Source: Pinus tabuliformis
Lineage: Eukaryota; Streptophyta; Pinopsida; Pinales; Pinaceae
Length of the DNA stretch: 64,000 bases
Direction of reading: 5' to 3'
NCBI GenBank assembly: GCA_031772625.1
Contig: CM062817.1
Span: forward strand, 892,228,184-892,292,183
Below the pieces are notes generated by a model that was not told the origin of the DNA, ran no database searches, and saw only the letters and a list, made by a program, of their open reading frames with translations. The position numbers were made by a program, and so were the translations under genes. Within the stretch, counting starts at the first letter, position 1; every line of letters starts with the position of its first letter. Below, piece by piece: positions 21,810 through 34,024 of this stretch.

Positions 21810-23710
21810 AAGGCCATGTCAATCCATAATGCTCATCCATTTCCATCATTCCCAAGCCTTTTCCATTCATTTTCCTTGTTATCTTGAAGTGCTACAAGAA
21901 AGTTTTGTGTTGCTAGAGGATTGAAAAAACACAGGGAAAAATATATTTTTACCATATCTCAAAAATCATGCATCCATAGATGGGGATGTTTTATGGGGAG
22001 ATGCATAAGGATGATGGAAACATGCTCAAAACAATTCAGGTGATTCCAGTTCATACTTTTTGAGATATTGGTTGTCATCACCTACAACCAATTACCATTT
22101 TTCTCAAGATTCTTGCATCCATTGGCCAAGATTTTTTTAAGGGGATTTGCATAAGGATGATGGCAACATGCTCAAAATATTTCAGGTGAATCCAATCTAT
22201 CTTTTGAGAGATATGGGTTAAGCAAGTCTGCTACAAGATTGTCCCATAACTATTACAAGATTGATTTGGATTTGTTATAAGATTGTGATTAGAATAGAGA
22301 GAGGGGTTAGATATTATGTTTTCCTTGGGGGAATGAAAATATAAGTATACCACACCTCCATCATCCATTCTCCACACCATTTAGTCACTTCTCGATCTAA
22401 AAAAATTTCATTGTCCATGAAAAGAACCCATTTTCACCCCTTCTTCCACAATTTTCACCACCACCAGAGTTTCTAGTCCCTATCCATGAGCTCACCATGA
22501 ATTATCAGAGCTTTATATTTCATTAAGATCTTTGTGATCTTGGATGGGTCTCTGTGACTGCTACAGGAAATAATCCAATCCTATAGCATCCTACACAAAC
22601 CCTACAAAATCACAGTAAGGGAAACCAACATGAAGGTATTGGAGGGTCACTACTTTGGTCTGGAGTAGCTACAAGACCCTCTATCAGCTACTACATGATT
22701 CTTGATCACCCAACAAGAAACAACATCTGATCCAAAGAGCAGCTGCATAAAAAAATGGCCTTGGCATCATTATCTTGACCATAAGCAGAACCCAAAAATG
22801 AAGAAGCATATCTCCATCTAGTCATAAGAGAAGCAGATCATGTAGTCATAAATGAAAGAAGCAGACCTCCAATAACACCTACAAACATTCTTCAGCTCCA
22901 AAGTACCACCAAGTAGCTCCATAGGTAAGAAATTTATGCAAATAAAACCCTTTGTATTCAATGAAGTATTATGTAATTGCTCTTGTGTGTGTCGAAGTAT
23001 TGGGAGTCACTATAGGCAGCTAAGAAACACCAAATTATTGGCCACCTAGAATCAAGGAGGAGAATCAATGTGCTACATGAGTGACCGAAATGCTACAGGA
23101 AGGAGAAAAGTTTCTGAGTTAAGGAAGTGTCAAGCCTATACCATGGGAAGGGGTTTTAACCGAAGGGAACCTACAGATCCCTCATGGATCCATCAACACC
23201 CTGAGGTGCTCACCATTTCCAAAATTTACTACTAGATGAGACTTTTTGAAAAGTTGATGAAGAGTTTGTGAAAACAATAAGAGAATTGGAGATCCATTTC
23301 AATGAAAATGACATAAGCAAGATCACTACCTTACCCACAAAAGTGCATTAAGACAAAATATCAAGAAATTGGCAATGAGTGCCAAGAAAGCCTTATTTTT
23401 TAGTCAAATATTGTGCTCCCTGATTTTGTACAATATGCTATAGGATTCTATATAGGGTGATATAGGAAGAATACAAAGTGTTGTAGGAGGTTGAATCTAC
23501 CCAAAACTTCAAAGAACAGAGGAAATAATTAGAATAGAGGTGATGTTGTGGTGAGCAGAAAGAAATGGACGTGCATATAGTGGAGAAGTAAGAAGAATAG
23601 GGAGTAGACCAGTATACATAGCAAGAAATGAGAAAACCAATGACACCAAAAAAATAGAGGCATATGGAGGACAAGTAGAAGGATTGAGTTGCTCAAGGGT
23701 GAGCAACAAT
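21810..23710 (+). other. Element A internal region after element B; no gene seen
   Basis: About 1.9 kb without a recognisable coding domain on either strand. A tandem duplication with a period of about 145 bp lies at about 21962-22250 (copies share GCATCCAT, GCATAAGGATGATGG and ACATGCTCAAAA). The rest is unique AT-rich sequence leading to the purine tract before the 3' LTR. Element A therefore has no room for pol. Confidence 0.75.
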
Positions 23711-23725
23711 TTTAGTTGGGGGAGA
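23711..23725 (+). promoter_or_regulatory. Element A polypurine tract
   Basis: TTGGGGGAGA ends directly at the TG of the 3' LTR (23726), which supports plus-strand orientation of element A. Confidence 0.85.
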
Positions 23726-26015
23726 TGATGGGCCCTAGCATTGGATATTTTATAAGGCCCATTTGGTCTTTCCTAGACACCTAAAACATTTCTTTAACCC
23801 TTTTACTTTCACATTATAAAGTTAATTCATAATATTAATGGGTCCCTAGGAATTCGATTTCCCCTTGCTTATTATGTGCCTAATATTATTAATTTTTGCA
23901 AAAAATTGAGGGAATATTGAGTGAACTCTAAAACATATGCAGAATGATAGAATCTAGGGAATTGTTCCCGACCAATAAATGAATGGAATATTATGAAGTT
24001 ATTAAGCAAATTTTGGAGCTCCATTGGTTGAGAAAATGTAGGGATGCTTTCCTGACCAAAAGAGGATCTTGTGCTTGGCTAGCTTACAAAGGATCTATCC
24101 TCCTTGGTGTTCGAAATCAATCATGGAATGAGATCCATATTTTTAGGGAATTGGAGGGAAACAATCCACCTCTTCAAGGAGGATGCCTCTCAAGTTTTTT
24201 TGTATAGATAAAGGGGCCTTATATCCCAATGAAGGAGTTCGAATTAGTGGAGAATAGATTTTGAGGAGTAGCAGGCTTCTTTGCCTAGTATTTTGTTATG
24301 TACTATTTTGACAGTGAATGAAAGCCATCTTATTTTCAGTCTGATCCATATTTAGAGGGTTGATTCCTCTTGGGTTAGGGCCCAACCCATATTATCTAGT
24401 CTCTCTCCTTTGTGTATTTTATTCATGCATATTCTTTCTTATATCTAGCTAGCAGTATTTCCTTTCCTTTCTAGCATAATTTGTTTATGAGAAAGTTTTT
24501 TGTGCAAGTCTGTTAATCATCTCTCTTTTGGGAAGTGTGGTTGTATATATTGTGTTGGAAACCCAAAAATATAGTTAAATTTATGTTGTAATAGTTAGAT
24601 CTTGAATTAGTTTCCTTTTTCATCTCTGTTTTCCGCAATTAATTCATTTGTTTGGCAGTCTTTTCAAACATCAAAAGAATAATCTATCTTATGTATAGGT
24701 CAGGGCATGGGTTTGCAAGGTTGAGCATAGTTATTTATACTTTTCATTCTATCACCAATGCTTTCCTTCCTTCCCCAACTACCTCTTCTAGCAAACTATT
24801 TATAGAGATCACTTTCTAGATTTGTTGAAGGCCACTGTGTGCATATTTCCATGTGCAAGATGGGCTCTTGAGGAGAACTAGGATTGGAAAGGGCTTCATA
24901 CACCCTTCCCCTACCTTATCCCACTATTTGTTTCCTTCAGTACACAATTTAATACCACAAATTTCTCTATGATATGATCCTGTAGCAAAACAAGACAATC
25001 TTGTAGCACTTTGTCCCAATCATGTAGCACTATGAAAGAAGCCTCCAAATGCATTTTGATTTTCCCCACAACAATCCTGACTACCCCTAGGAACTCCATA
25101 ACAATGATAAGACCATGAAAATGAATAAAATGGATTCATAAACTTGGTAGAAACTTTCTTTGGTTAATAAAGTAGATAGACAATCATTCCCAACAACCCT
25201 GTAGCGAAACAATAACAATTTTCTGCTATTTTTAGCTCATGTTAACAAGGATATTTTTGAGTGATTCCACTTGGATTTAGTCCTAATAACATTCCACTTA
25301 ATATAAATTTTTACCCTAAATGAGTTTCACTTGATCCGGTTAAGCATTTGATAGGTTAACTAGCTCATCGATTATGGAATTCTAGTTTTTATAGTAGTAA
25401 TTTTCTGCTTTTTTTAGAGCATAACAAAGATATTTTTGAGTGATTCCACTTGGATTGGAGTCCTAGGACATGTTACTTAATAAAAAAATTTACCCCATCT
25501 AATTTGCATTTGATTTGCTTGGGAATTTTGAAAGTTAACTTGAGAGACAAAAATCTTGTGGCAATCTTGTAGCAGTTCGTTTTCGAGATCTTCCTTGCCT
25601 AGATCTGCTCCAAATTCATGGTAGATGTAGATTTATAGACTAGGAATGCTCTGAGACCACTTTGGTTGAGCTGAGGCTTGGTTAGGTTTCCATTTAGGTC
25701 TTACATTGCTTGCTTCTTGAATGTTGATTTCTGCAATAAGTCTAGATTTACTTTCCAACAAAAGTATAATAGATTTGCTCATTATTATTTACCTTTTGCA
25801 ATTTAGGATTGGCAGCTTACCTAGATATTTTCTCATTTGAATTTGTTTCATTGCCTTATTTCACTTGCATCAAAGGGAGTCATACTAGGAAGAGGAAGGT
25901 GCCTGTTGCACATACAGTGTCGACCCCTCTTAAGTTTGTACGAACCCCGGGTTGATAATTTAAGTCGATAGCCTTAGGAGTTGCAACATTCTTGTTGCAA
26001 TACTAGGGCTCATCA
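23726..26015 (+). repeat. Element A 3' LTR
   Basis: This 2290 bp LTR is collinear with 1652-3969 along its whole length, with scattered substitutions and small indels. It ends GGCTCATCA before the TSD. Confidence 0.93.
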
Positions 26016-26020
26016 GTACT
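26016..26020. repeat. TSD of element A, right copy (GTACT)
   Basis: Exact repeat of 1647-1651. Confidence 0.93.
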
Positions 26021-27829
26021 AACGGGTCTAGAACAATATGAACTTAGAAAATTTGTTTTCACAATCAATGAGTGTACATATAATGCATTAAAGGCGATAA
26101 GTAATCTAAATCATGAATTGACATCTAAGTTCTGAAATGACATTTAACTACTATCAATTTTAATGGTACCATTAATCAATGATCGTCATCAATTTTGCTA
26201 CTAATCATTTGCATGATCTTTAATAAGAAAATACTGTTGTCAAATCCATTACTTTAAATTGTAATTGTTTTACTTACGTTCCAACTCGAAATAGTCCAAT
26301 TCATACTATTAACATTTCATGATTGATTTGTTTCGAACACTTTAGAAATTGATTTCGAGATACTATTTTATTAATATGCTTAATCACATTCTATTTTTAT
26401 TAACTAAATCTCTTTTGCCAATAAATACAAGTATTTTCGACATTTATTGAGTCAACCAATGCGTATTCACGACATTTATAAGTCTTTTCAGCGTTAGTGA
26501 TTTCACATTTGTCCCTTGAACTTGTATTATCCAAATATTAAATGAACTCTATTCACTGAATTAAGTCAATTAAGTAACAATATATGACTTGGTATGGTTT
26601 CTATTGTTTTACTTTGAGCTAAAAATTATTATTCTAAAACTATTATAAGCTTCTTTCGTGAAATGAAATCTTCCATTGTAAGGTCTGCACAATGAAATAT
26701 TTGCACAACTAAGCTTCGTGAAAGTTTAATATTCTATATACATTAGACATTAGCCATTGTGAAATTGAACATTGCATCTATAATTAACATTGGAACCGAC
26801 ATGTGTTTATTGAAGTGTAAAAAGGTGGCATATTTGGCACTGTTTATGTTTCTCCTTCCGTTCATGCATTTCAACATTGCTTTCAATCAACGAAAAAAAT
26901 CAAATAAGATGGAAAAGCAAAATCTCAAACCATCGACAATGTTGGAAGAATTTCCAACCCAAACGAAGTATTAGTTTATGACTAACGAAAAAAAGAAAGG
27001 ATTACAGTATTGATAACAACTTAACAAAAATGTACCATTAATCTCGAAACAACATTAGAAAACTAACACTAAATAGTAACCCTCATAATCTGAATTGCAC
27101 CTTCATATAGACACAACATAATAGAAATCGGTCTCAAACTGTTTAATCCAGAAATAGCCTCAGCAATAGATTCAATTTTCCATGAAAGAGATGGAGGTAG
27201 GGACTAAATTGTAGTTCCTCCACAAATCCTTTGTCTATGACTAATCTATCTTACTAAACATATGTACATACAAATTACCCATCATGAACACGAGTAGAAA
27301 CAACACCAACACCAACACTAGCACCAACAACATCTCCAGTTGGAACTCATCCTTTCTTCTCCAATCCAGGAGGACTCTATCCATTGCTAAGCTTTGCTCT
27401 TTTAAAAGCATTGTGTATGCTTATAAATATCGAAAAGAGTAGTTTATAATATCGATAGATACAATTTTATTGATATGTTTGTAATAAAAAATAATTACAC
27501 AATGCATAAGAGTAAATGTCGTTTATCATTTGAGCGATAACATGATTGCATATCGAATTGTTGAATATAAATTAATAGCACTGGTTAGCATTAATTAATA
27601 CTTTAATGCTAGCAACAAATTCCAAGTTTTTGCATCTTCATAAACATTGGCATCTCAACACAATTTTTGCATATAACACATTTGTCCTTTATCACATGCT
27701 CTAGTAATAAATGCTTCCAACAGTTCGTACATTACCTATTATCATCAAAATGATTACATAATAGAATATGTCATAAACACTGATGCTAAACTGCACTAAA
27801 CATAAGTACAATATGCAACATTAAATTTG
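26021..27829. other. AT-rich DNA right of element A; no gene seen
   Basis: No coding domain is recognised on either strand. One 71-codon plus-strand ORF (26759-26974) has a hydrophobic stretch (LALFMFLLPFMHF) but no other support. A short CCAACA-type run lies near 27301-27330. Confidence 0.6.
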
Positions 27830-27837
27830 ATAAATGA

Positions 27838-29045
27838 GATTTGGTATTGTATGCTGGATTTGAAGATTTGTGTGTTGGATTTGAGCTTTTCCACACTCAC
27901 TCTTGGCACTCAAACAAAGCTCTGCATTCCTACACATGTTTCGATAAAAAAAACCTACAGTGCAAAGTCTTTTCTGCCAAAGAAATTGGTCATACATAAG
28001 TGCACCAAAATCACTACTCTTTGCACTTCCGCGTTCAATCTCCAAGGGGGCTTTGCTGAGATCTATGTCGAGAGTTTTATCTGCACCCCACACAACCTTT
28101 AATCAATTAATTAGAGATATCCAAAATACGAAGATATGAATTATTTAGTATTAAAATATTACCAATAATATATAATAGCAAGTTTGTGGATGAACTGTGC
28201 GAAGATACAATGCATATGGAAGTGAAAAACATCATAGAACACTTGGTTTTGTTATTAACAAATGCTTCTGCCCAGAGCTTTCATTATGAAAAAAGCTTTG
28301 TGTGAAAATCCTTCATTGTAGGGATAAAAATAATCAATTAACAAGCGGTAGAGATATCGATTATTATACGCAAGTGCAGAACATCGCGACACACTTGTAT
28401 TTGTTATTAACAAATGCTTGTGCAAAGAGCTTTGTAGATTTTGTATTGTATGTTGGCTTTGAAGTGCAGAAGTTGATTGTGCGGTATTGGGTGTTAGCTT
28501 TGATCTTTTCCGCACTCACTCTCAGCACTCAAACAAAAATTTGTACTCGTGGACATGTTCCGAGAAAAAACCTACAATGAAAATCACTATTGTCTGCACT
28601 TCTATGCTTTGGCTCCAAGAGGCTTCGTTGACATTTGTGCTGAGAGTTTTATCCGCACTCTGCACAACCTTTAATCAATTAGTATCTACCTTGCAGTCAA
28701 AGTGCATTGTCTTTGCATTATTTTGTTATGTTTTTGGAATTTTAACCAAAGTATTGGGAAAATATTACCAATAATATATAATAGCAAACATGCAGAAGAA
28801 TTGTGGGGAGATACAATGCATACTGAAGTGTGGAACATCATGGAACACTTGTTTTTTGTTATTAATAAAAGCTTCTAAAGAGAGCTTTCATTCCTTAAAG
28901 AGCTTTGTGCGAAAAGCCTTCACTATAGAGATGGAAAAAATCAATTAACTAGAGGTAGAGATAATAGTATTTAGAACATAAACATATCAATTATTATACG
29001 GAAGTGAAAAACATGATGGTACACTTGTATTTGTTATTAACAAAT
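27838..29045. repeat. two-copy tandem duplication, period about 600 bp
   Basis: The segment starting TTGTATTGTATG at 27838 recurs at 28436. Order-conserved landmarks follow in both copies: CACTCACTCT, CACAACCTTTAATCAATTA, ATTACCAATAATATATAATAGCAA (about 28160 and 28760) and TTGTTATTAACAAATGC. Within each copy a smaller repeat around TTTGTTATTAACAAATGC appears twice, about 150-185 bp apart. The copies differ at many positions, so the event is old. Short ORFs here are not conserved between copies. Confidence 0.8.
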
Positions 29046-29811
29046 GCTTATTTGGAGAGATGTCAATGTTGAAGCGTTCATGAAGGAAGCTTTGCGGAGG
29101 AAATGTGTCAAGAAGCGTTTGCAGAGCTGGATGGTCTGCAAAGGAAGCTGTACGGAGAAATCACGTGCAGAGACGGAAATACAGGTGAAATGCGGACCCC
29201 GATAATTAGCAGTAGAGGCAAGAACTATGTTGCATTGCAACTATTCCCCTTGTTTTATTAACTCTATCATGCATTGGGTGCACTTATGTAAATTAAACTA
29301 TGATTATTTCAAAGGTGGTGTAGATTTAAAATTCTAGGTTATAAATTGTCAGAGTGGATTATTTAGAAATAAGTTATAATATAGTTTTAGTTTCTCTCAT
29401 GCCTATGTATGCTCTTTCCACATGCACATGTGAATATGGGGATTTGAACCTTGAACCTCCTCGCATATAACACTTCATTTTCATGGCTATCACCAGTTGA
29501 ATTTCCCCAATGCTATAACATAGTCCTAACTGCATTATTAATGAAATGGCACCATCTTACTAGTGAAAAAATCATTCTTCCACCTAATATTGGAACTGGA
29601 CCCCTAAACTCAATCTAGTTTTTTATAAAACTATAATTATATGGTCTCAACCAACTCCCAACCGAGCTTTATTAAAGCTATTATTTTTGGTTGTATGAAC
29701 CATAAATTTGATTAGTTTTACTCTTCCACAAGTAAAAACTTATAATTCCTCGACTTATAAGGATAACACGAAAGGCATAAGAAAAAAATAATGGAAAAAA
29801 ATATTATGAAT

Positions 29812-30352
29812 AACATGAAGTGCTCCACTGAAACCTTGTGGCTTAAGTGCTCAGGCATTTCATTTTCCATATCATCATACCTTCTTCTTCGAGAGCTTGA
29901 TGCATCTTCATTCCATAAGATTTTATATCTAGGAGTTCATGGTGCAGCTATATCACGTCCATCATTACAATCCTGGGTTATTTCCAATTGTTCTTATGTT
30001 AGTGACGACACACTCAAAGAAATTGCAATTGCTTATATAGATCTCCCTTTTCTTTATCCATCCTGCTAACCAAACATTTCACTCCAGGCTGTGAGAATAC
30101 CAAGGATTGTTGATCTGCGGCTCCATAATTGTGAGGGAATCAATGCTACGTTAATGGCTACTTTATCCCAATCTTTTTTTTCCTTGTGGCACTTCAACTT
30201 GATTTATGTTGGTTGTTAAATCTGTCACACTGATCTTACAAAGATTCATGACATAAGTTTAGTCAATCAATGGAGGATTATAGAATTAAACTTGTTTAGT
30301 CCAGCATTGGTATTTGTAAATGTCAAAAGTTTTTTCAATTATAAATAGAGTT
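29812..30352 (+). pseudogene. FBL15: F-box/LRR-repeat protein 15-like pseudogene fragment
   Basis: This is the only host-gene-like sequence in the window. One plus-strand frame reads leucine-rich repeats with LLLRELDASSFHKI, LQSWVISNCSYVSDDTLKEIA, PNISLQAVRIP, VDLRLHNCEGINAT, KIHDISLVNQWRIIELNL and SPALVFVNV. The order and motifs match my memory of plant FBL15 (SLOMO in Arabidopsis), a nuclear F-box protein that selects targets for an SCF ubiquitin ligase. Stops at 30067-30069 and about 30217-30219 and the lack of both gene ends show it is dead. The frame stays the same throughout and no intron is needed. It ends exactly where an LTR-like sequence begins at 30353, so the gene tail was cut off there or never copied. 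Confidence 0.75.
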
Positions 30353-30676
30353 TGTTATATAAATTTGATTCGGTGATGGAGTTGTGTCAAAATTTACATA
30401 TAGTTGAAGTTGTTAAAAGACTTGAGTATTTTTCATATATAGTATGAGTTTGCATGAACAAGTTAGTCGTAATTGAGTCAAGTCAAGTTAGAAATAACAT
30501 GATTCCATATGTACTCCCGATTGAGCTTTATATACTCCTGATTGGGTCATTGTTATTGCGTTTGAAATGTGTAAGTCTAGTACTGCAAATCGGTGAATGC
30601 GTATGGGAGACATTTAATGAATACACATTTGTTTTGTGTGTTTAATTTGTGTTTCATCCTCTCTGCCTTTCCATCA
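30353..30676 (+). repeat. Element D 5' LTR (mosaic)
   Basis: The LTR is 324 bp, ending CCATCA. From about 30441 it aligns with 33633-33869 (shared GAGTCAAGTCAAGTTAGAAAT and GGGTCATTGTTATTG). The first 88 bp instead resemble 38018-38150. Confidence 0.75.
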
Positions 30677-30680
30677 AATT

Positions 30681-30693
30681 TGATATCAGAGCC
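30681..30693 (+). promoter_or_regulatory. Element D primer-binding site
   Basis: TGATATCAGAGCC lies four bases after the 5' LTR. It differs by one base from the usual initiator tRNA-Met site TGGTATCAGAGC. Confidence 0.85.
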
Positions 30694-31589
30694 AAGGAAA
30701 AACCATAATATTCAGGACTCTGCAACCGCAGTCTGTAGAGCCACGTCGAGGAAAATATTCACACTTTGTTAATTTTCGGTTGAAGGAGCCGTAGCTGGCC
30801 ACTGCCCTTCAGAGCCACCATATCTGTTGTGCGAAAGAACAGCAACCGTCACTATTGTGAGAAGCCGTAAGCCATCACCTCCAATTCAATCAATTGGTTT
30901 CCATCAAGTGGAAGCTTGTGGCTGATTCTGTTAAGGGAGTCTGTTTTGAAACAAAAAAACGCAAAAAATAAGCGTAGCTGCAGCTAACGCTAACCACAGC
31001 GTTTGCCATTTCGTGTCATCAAAGAAACCAAAAATATATACGCGCACAAGTTTAAAGGTTTGAAACAAATATACTCAAAAGGGAAACAATTTAGTTTTGG
31101 AGAAGGATTTAACGCCAAGGTTAAATTTTCATAAATGCATATTTATCATATCGTTGTTCGTTAAAATTCAAAGTATATATTTGTGAGGTGGAAAGATTTT
31201 GTTTTCCCCATATATATTCATTGGGTGACATAAGTTTTTAAAGATGTGACATAAGTTTTTAAAGATTTATTTATGGTAGTATTAAAAAAAGAAAAAGAAA
31301 GTGCTTTTGAAATATATTTGTGGGAGATTTTTAAAGTGTTGTATTATTATTATTATTATTAAATGAGAATTAAAAAAGGGGGTTTTATTGGAAATTTAGT
31401 TAAGGGTATTTAAAAGTTTTGTTCGTCTACAATTTTTTTGTGTGTTTTGTTAAGCATGATAATGTTTTGGGTCCGCAAAAATCTTTTTATGTACATGAAT
31501 CAAGTGAAGATTATGTTTTATGGGGCGATATGGAGAGAAGCTTTATGTAATAAGGAAAGAAGCCATAAGACAGAAGACAGACAACAGTC

Positions 31590-32000
31590 ATGGGTTGCAA
31601 AGCGAGACTAAAACAGATCAAAAGAAGAAATCGAAAAGAAGAGGCAGAGATCATTGCCATGTTTAGAAAGGTTGAGGCCACAACCGAGGAACCAAGAAGT
31701 CTAGTAGAAGACGGAAGAGAAATTCAGGTTGATTGGTGTAGTGTGGATGTGCTACCACCTCTTATGTTTACTGGTAAAAGTTTTGATTTTTGGGTTGTCA
31801 AAATGCAAACTTTTCTTCAAGGTAAATAGTTAATTGAGTACTGGTCTAATAACCTATATGATGAAGTATGTGATGCTTTAGTATTGGATTTTATAAAACA
31901 TGCATTGGATGAGATGTTTTTGTGCAAGGTAGAAAAATCTACATCTTCCTAGGAAGCATGGAAGATCCTGGAAGTAGAATTTGGTACAAAGGAAATTGAC
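31590..32000 (+). pseudogene. gag: Element D copia-type gag remnant
   Basis: The frame opens with MGCKARLKQIKRRNR and reads VLPPLMFTGKSFDFWVVKMQTFLQGK, then after a TAG reads LIEYWSNNLYDEV, and after a second TAG EAWKILEVEFG. This is the order of the N-terminal Gag domain of Ty1/copia elements (DUF4219/UBN2 type), in which a Trp-Lys-Met motif is followed by EAW..L. No zinc knuckle follows. Both TAG codons are one change from Gln. The role would be RNA packaging. Confidence 0.75.
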
Positions 32001-32005
32001 ATGCA

Positions 32006-33257
32006 GTGGCAAGTTGTATCACAGTTGAAGAATCAATAGAGAAGTCATCAGCAGAACTGAGAGTAGATGAGCAAGACTCTGGAAGGAAAAAAAATCTTGG
32101 AGAATCCTACTCAAAAGTGGATGATGGTCATGAAGAAGACACAACAAAGGTTGTAGAGAGAGAAGTTGAAGCCTCTATGTATGAAGCAGAGCAAGAGCAT
32201 ATAATTGCTCAAGGACTCCACTGTAACATGGATGGTGAAGATGACGGTGAATCCCGCTGTGATGAGACATATGGATGATGACTACAAAGTGAGATGTGAA
32301 TTGGTGAATCCAGCCACAACTATGAATTTGGTGAAGTTGAAATTGTTAATGAGAACTTGCATGCTCGAATATCCGAACATAGGGTGGATGAACATTATGT
32401 TCATGATATGTGTGGTTTCTTTTTTGAAACAAGGATTGATCGTGGCAATATGATAAGTGCCATGTTTGATGAAGAATTGAAGGTTAAAGTTGCCATTGTA
32501 GCAGCAAGTTATGAAGCACAAGTTAGAACTTCTCATGAAGCAGTGCATAATCTACCAACAACTGATGATCAAGAAGAGGATAAAGTGTTTCAAGGGTTTT
32601 TTTTATGAGAATATCCACTAACTGCATAATAGTGGAAGATAGTAACAATACAATTGAAGAGGCAGAGAAGGAAGAGGAAGAGAAGTAAGCTCTCAATGCA
32701 GAGCATAATGAAGATGTTTTTAACATTGTTTTTGAATATGCAGGTGTTCAAAATAACATGGGAGTTGAAGTTGAAAACAAAGTTATTAATAAGTTTGATG
32801 TAGATTTGAAGCTCATTGAAGAATGGATTGAGAAGCCAATTGAACAAATTGATGATAGTCTTAAAGCAACAACTGAAATAAAATAATTAAATGGAATGGT
32901 GAATGAGAAAAAGGAGAGTGATTATGATTTTACATGTAAATCTAATGATGATCTTGAGTGTGCAGATTACAGGAAAAAAGTAGCAGTACCTGATGATGAA
33001 AGTGAAGAGAAAGACATGGAAATTTGTGGAGAAGAAGAAGAAAATGTTGAAGAAATATTTCAATTTTGGAGTTTTGAAGAAATTAAATTTTACTATGAGC
33101 TAATGTTATGGCAATAGTCGAGTGATCAAGTGTATGATAATGATAAATTGAATTTTGGTTATAAGCTTGATGATAGTGTGCATAAATGGTAGCAGTCCAT
33201 GAGTGAAAGAATCTTTGAAGAGGAAGTTGTAGAAGACATACTCGATTGTTATTAAAA
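32006..33257 (+). pseudogene. decayed acidic ORF in the pol position of element D
   Basis: I do not recognise this product. Three segments are readable: 32006-32278, 32306-32608 and about 32608-33257 after a frame change. They are rich in Glu and Asp, with DDGHEEDTTKVVEREVEA, TDDQEEDKVF, EEAEKEEEEK, DDESEEKDMEIC and GEEEENVEEIF. No zinc finger, protease, RT or integrase motif is present. The composition suggests a disordered, charged protein, either a degenerate Gag extension or captured host coding sequence. At least seven stops interrupt it. The interior ends with a purine tract before the 3' LTR. Confidence 0.5.
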
Positions 33258-33530
33258 AAAAATACAAGAGAAGTCAAAGAAAAATTGAAGTAGTAGCAAG
33301 TGAAGAAATATGGAGCTTACAACAATAAAGTGCAACAAACAATGAAGCAGTTTTAAGAGTATAGGATTTGGAAAATAAAATAAAATAAAATAAATCTTTT
33401 GATTGATTGTAAGCCTAGCTGAGACTTATACCAACATGCATGTTTAAGTGATGATTGGGTCAAATTGTATTGTAAACCTAGTAGGCATAGTTGAGTTATG
33501 TTGAGTCATATGGTCATAATTAAGGGGGAG

Positions 33531-33869
33531 TGTTGGAAATAGTAATTAATCCCGCATGTAGTGCAGTATCTATTAAGAGTGTGAGTTAGTTCGATTTTAG
33601 CCTATATTTGGAAAATTCAAATTTAGTGTGAGTTTTCATGAACAAGTTAGCCCAATTTGAGTCAAGTCAAGTTAGAAATATTATGATTCCATATTTAGTC
33701 AGTTTGGGCTTTATAAACCCCTGGTTGGGTCATTGTTATTGTGTTTGAGATGTATGAGGCTAGAAGAGCCTAGAGCTACATCTCAGTGAATGTGTATGTG
33801 AGAAGTTTAATGAATAAAAGTTTGTTTCATGTGTTTAATTTGTGTTTCCTCCTCTCTACCTTTCCATAA
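33531..33869 (+). repeat. Element D 3' LTR
   Basis: The LTR is about 339 bp, starting TGTTGGAAATAG directly after the purine tract TTAAGGGGGAG (33520-33530). The right end is placed by alignment to CCATCA of the partner, where this copy reads CCATAA. Confidence 0.8.
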
Positions 33870-34024
33870 AATGATCAACTCGTACTGAAGGAGATAAGAG
33901 ATGTGTGCAGTTTGAAGTAGCATAGTTGTATTGAGGCATAAATATTGCCATTGAAATTCTATGCCACAATGTTTGGCCCATTGCATCAAAATCTATGGTT
34001 AAATGTTTTGTTTACAGTGTTCTA

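Larger units (their letters stand above)
1652..26015 (+). mobile_element. Element A: non-autonomous Ty3/gypsy LTR retrotransposon (outer shell of the nest)
   Basis: Long direct repeats (1652-3969 and 23726-26015) begin TGATGGG and end CATCA, and are flanked by the exact TSD GTACT. A purine tract precedes the right copy. Without the nested element B and its TSD the element is about 8.9 kb, of which about 4.3 kb is internal. The internal part has a recognisable gag on the plus strand and no protease, RT or integrase, so this is a large LARD-like element that depended on enzymes from a relative. By eye the two LTRs differ at about 8% of the first 250 positions, the largest divergence of the three nested elements. 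Confidence 0.93.
30353..33869 (+). mobile_element. Element D: small non-autonomous Ty1/copia-like retrotransposon
   Basis: Related LTRs lie at 30353-30676 and 33531-33869, with an initiator-Met-type primer site after the first and a purine tract before the second. The 2.85 kb interior codes for a copia-type Gag remnant and then a decayed acidic ORF; there is no protease, integrase or RT. No matching TSD was found (GAGTT on the left, no match on the right). The first 88 bp of the left LTR match a different LTR start (38018) rather than the right LTR, so the left end is a mosaic. Confidence 0.8.

Noticed and set aside
34015..34024. TSD for element E
   Set aside because: The left flank TTCTA and right flank TTTTG do not match, so no duplication is claimed.
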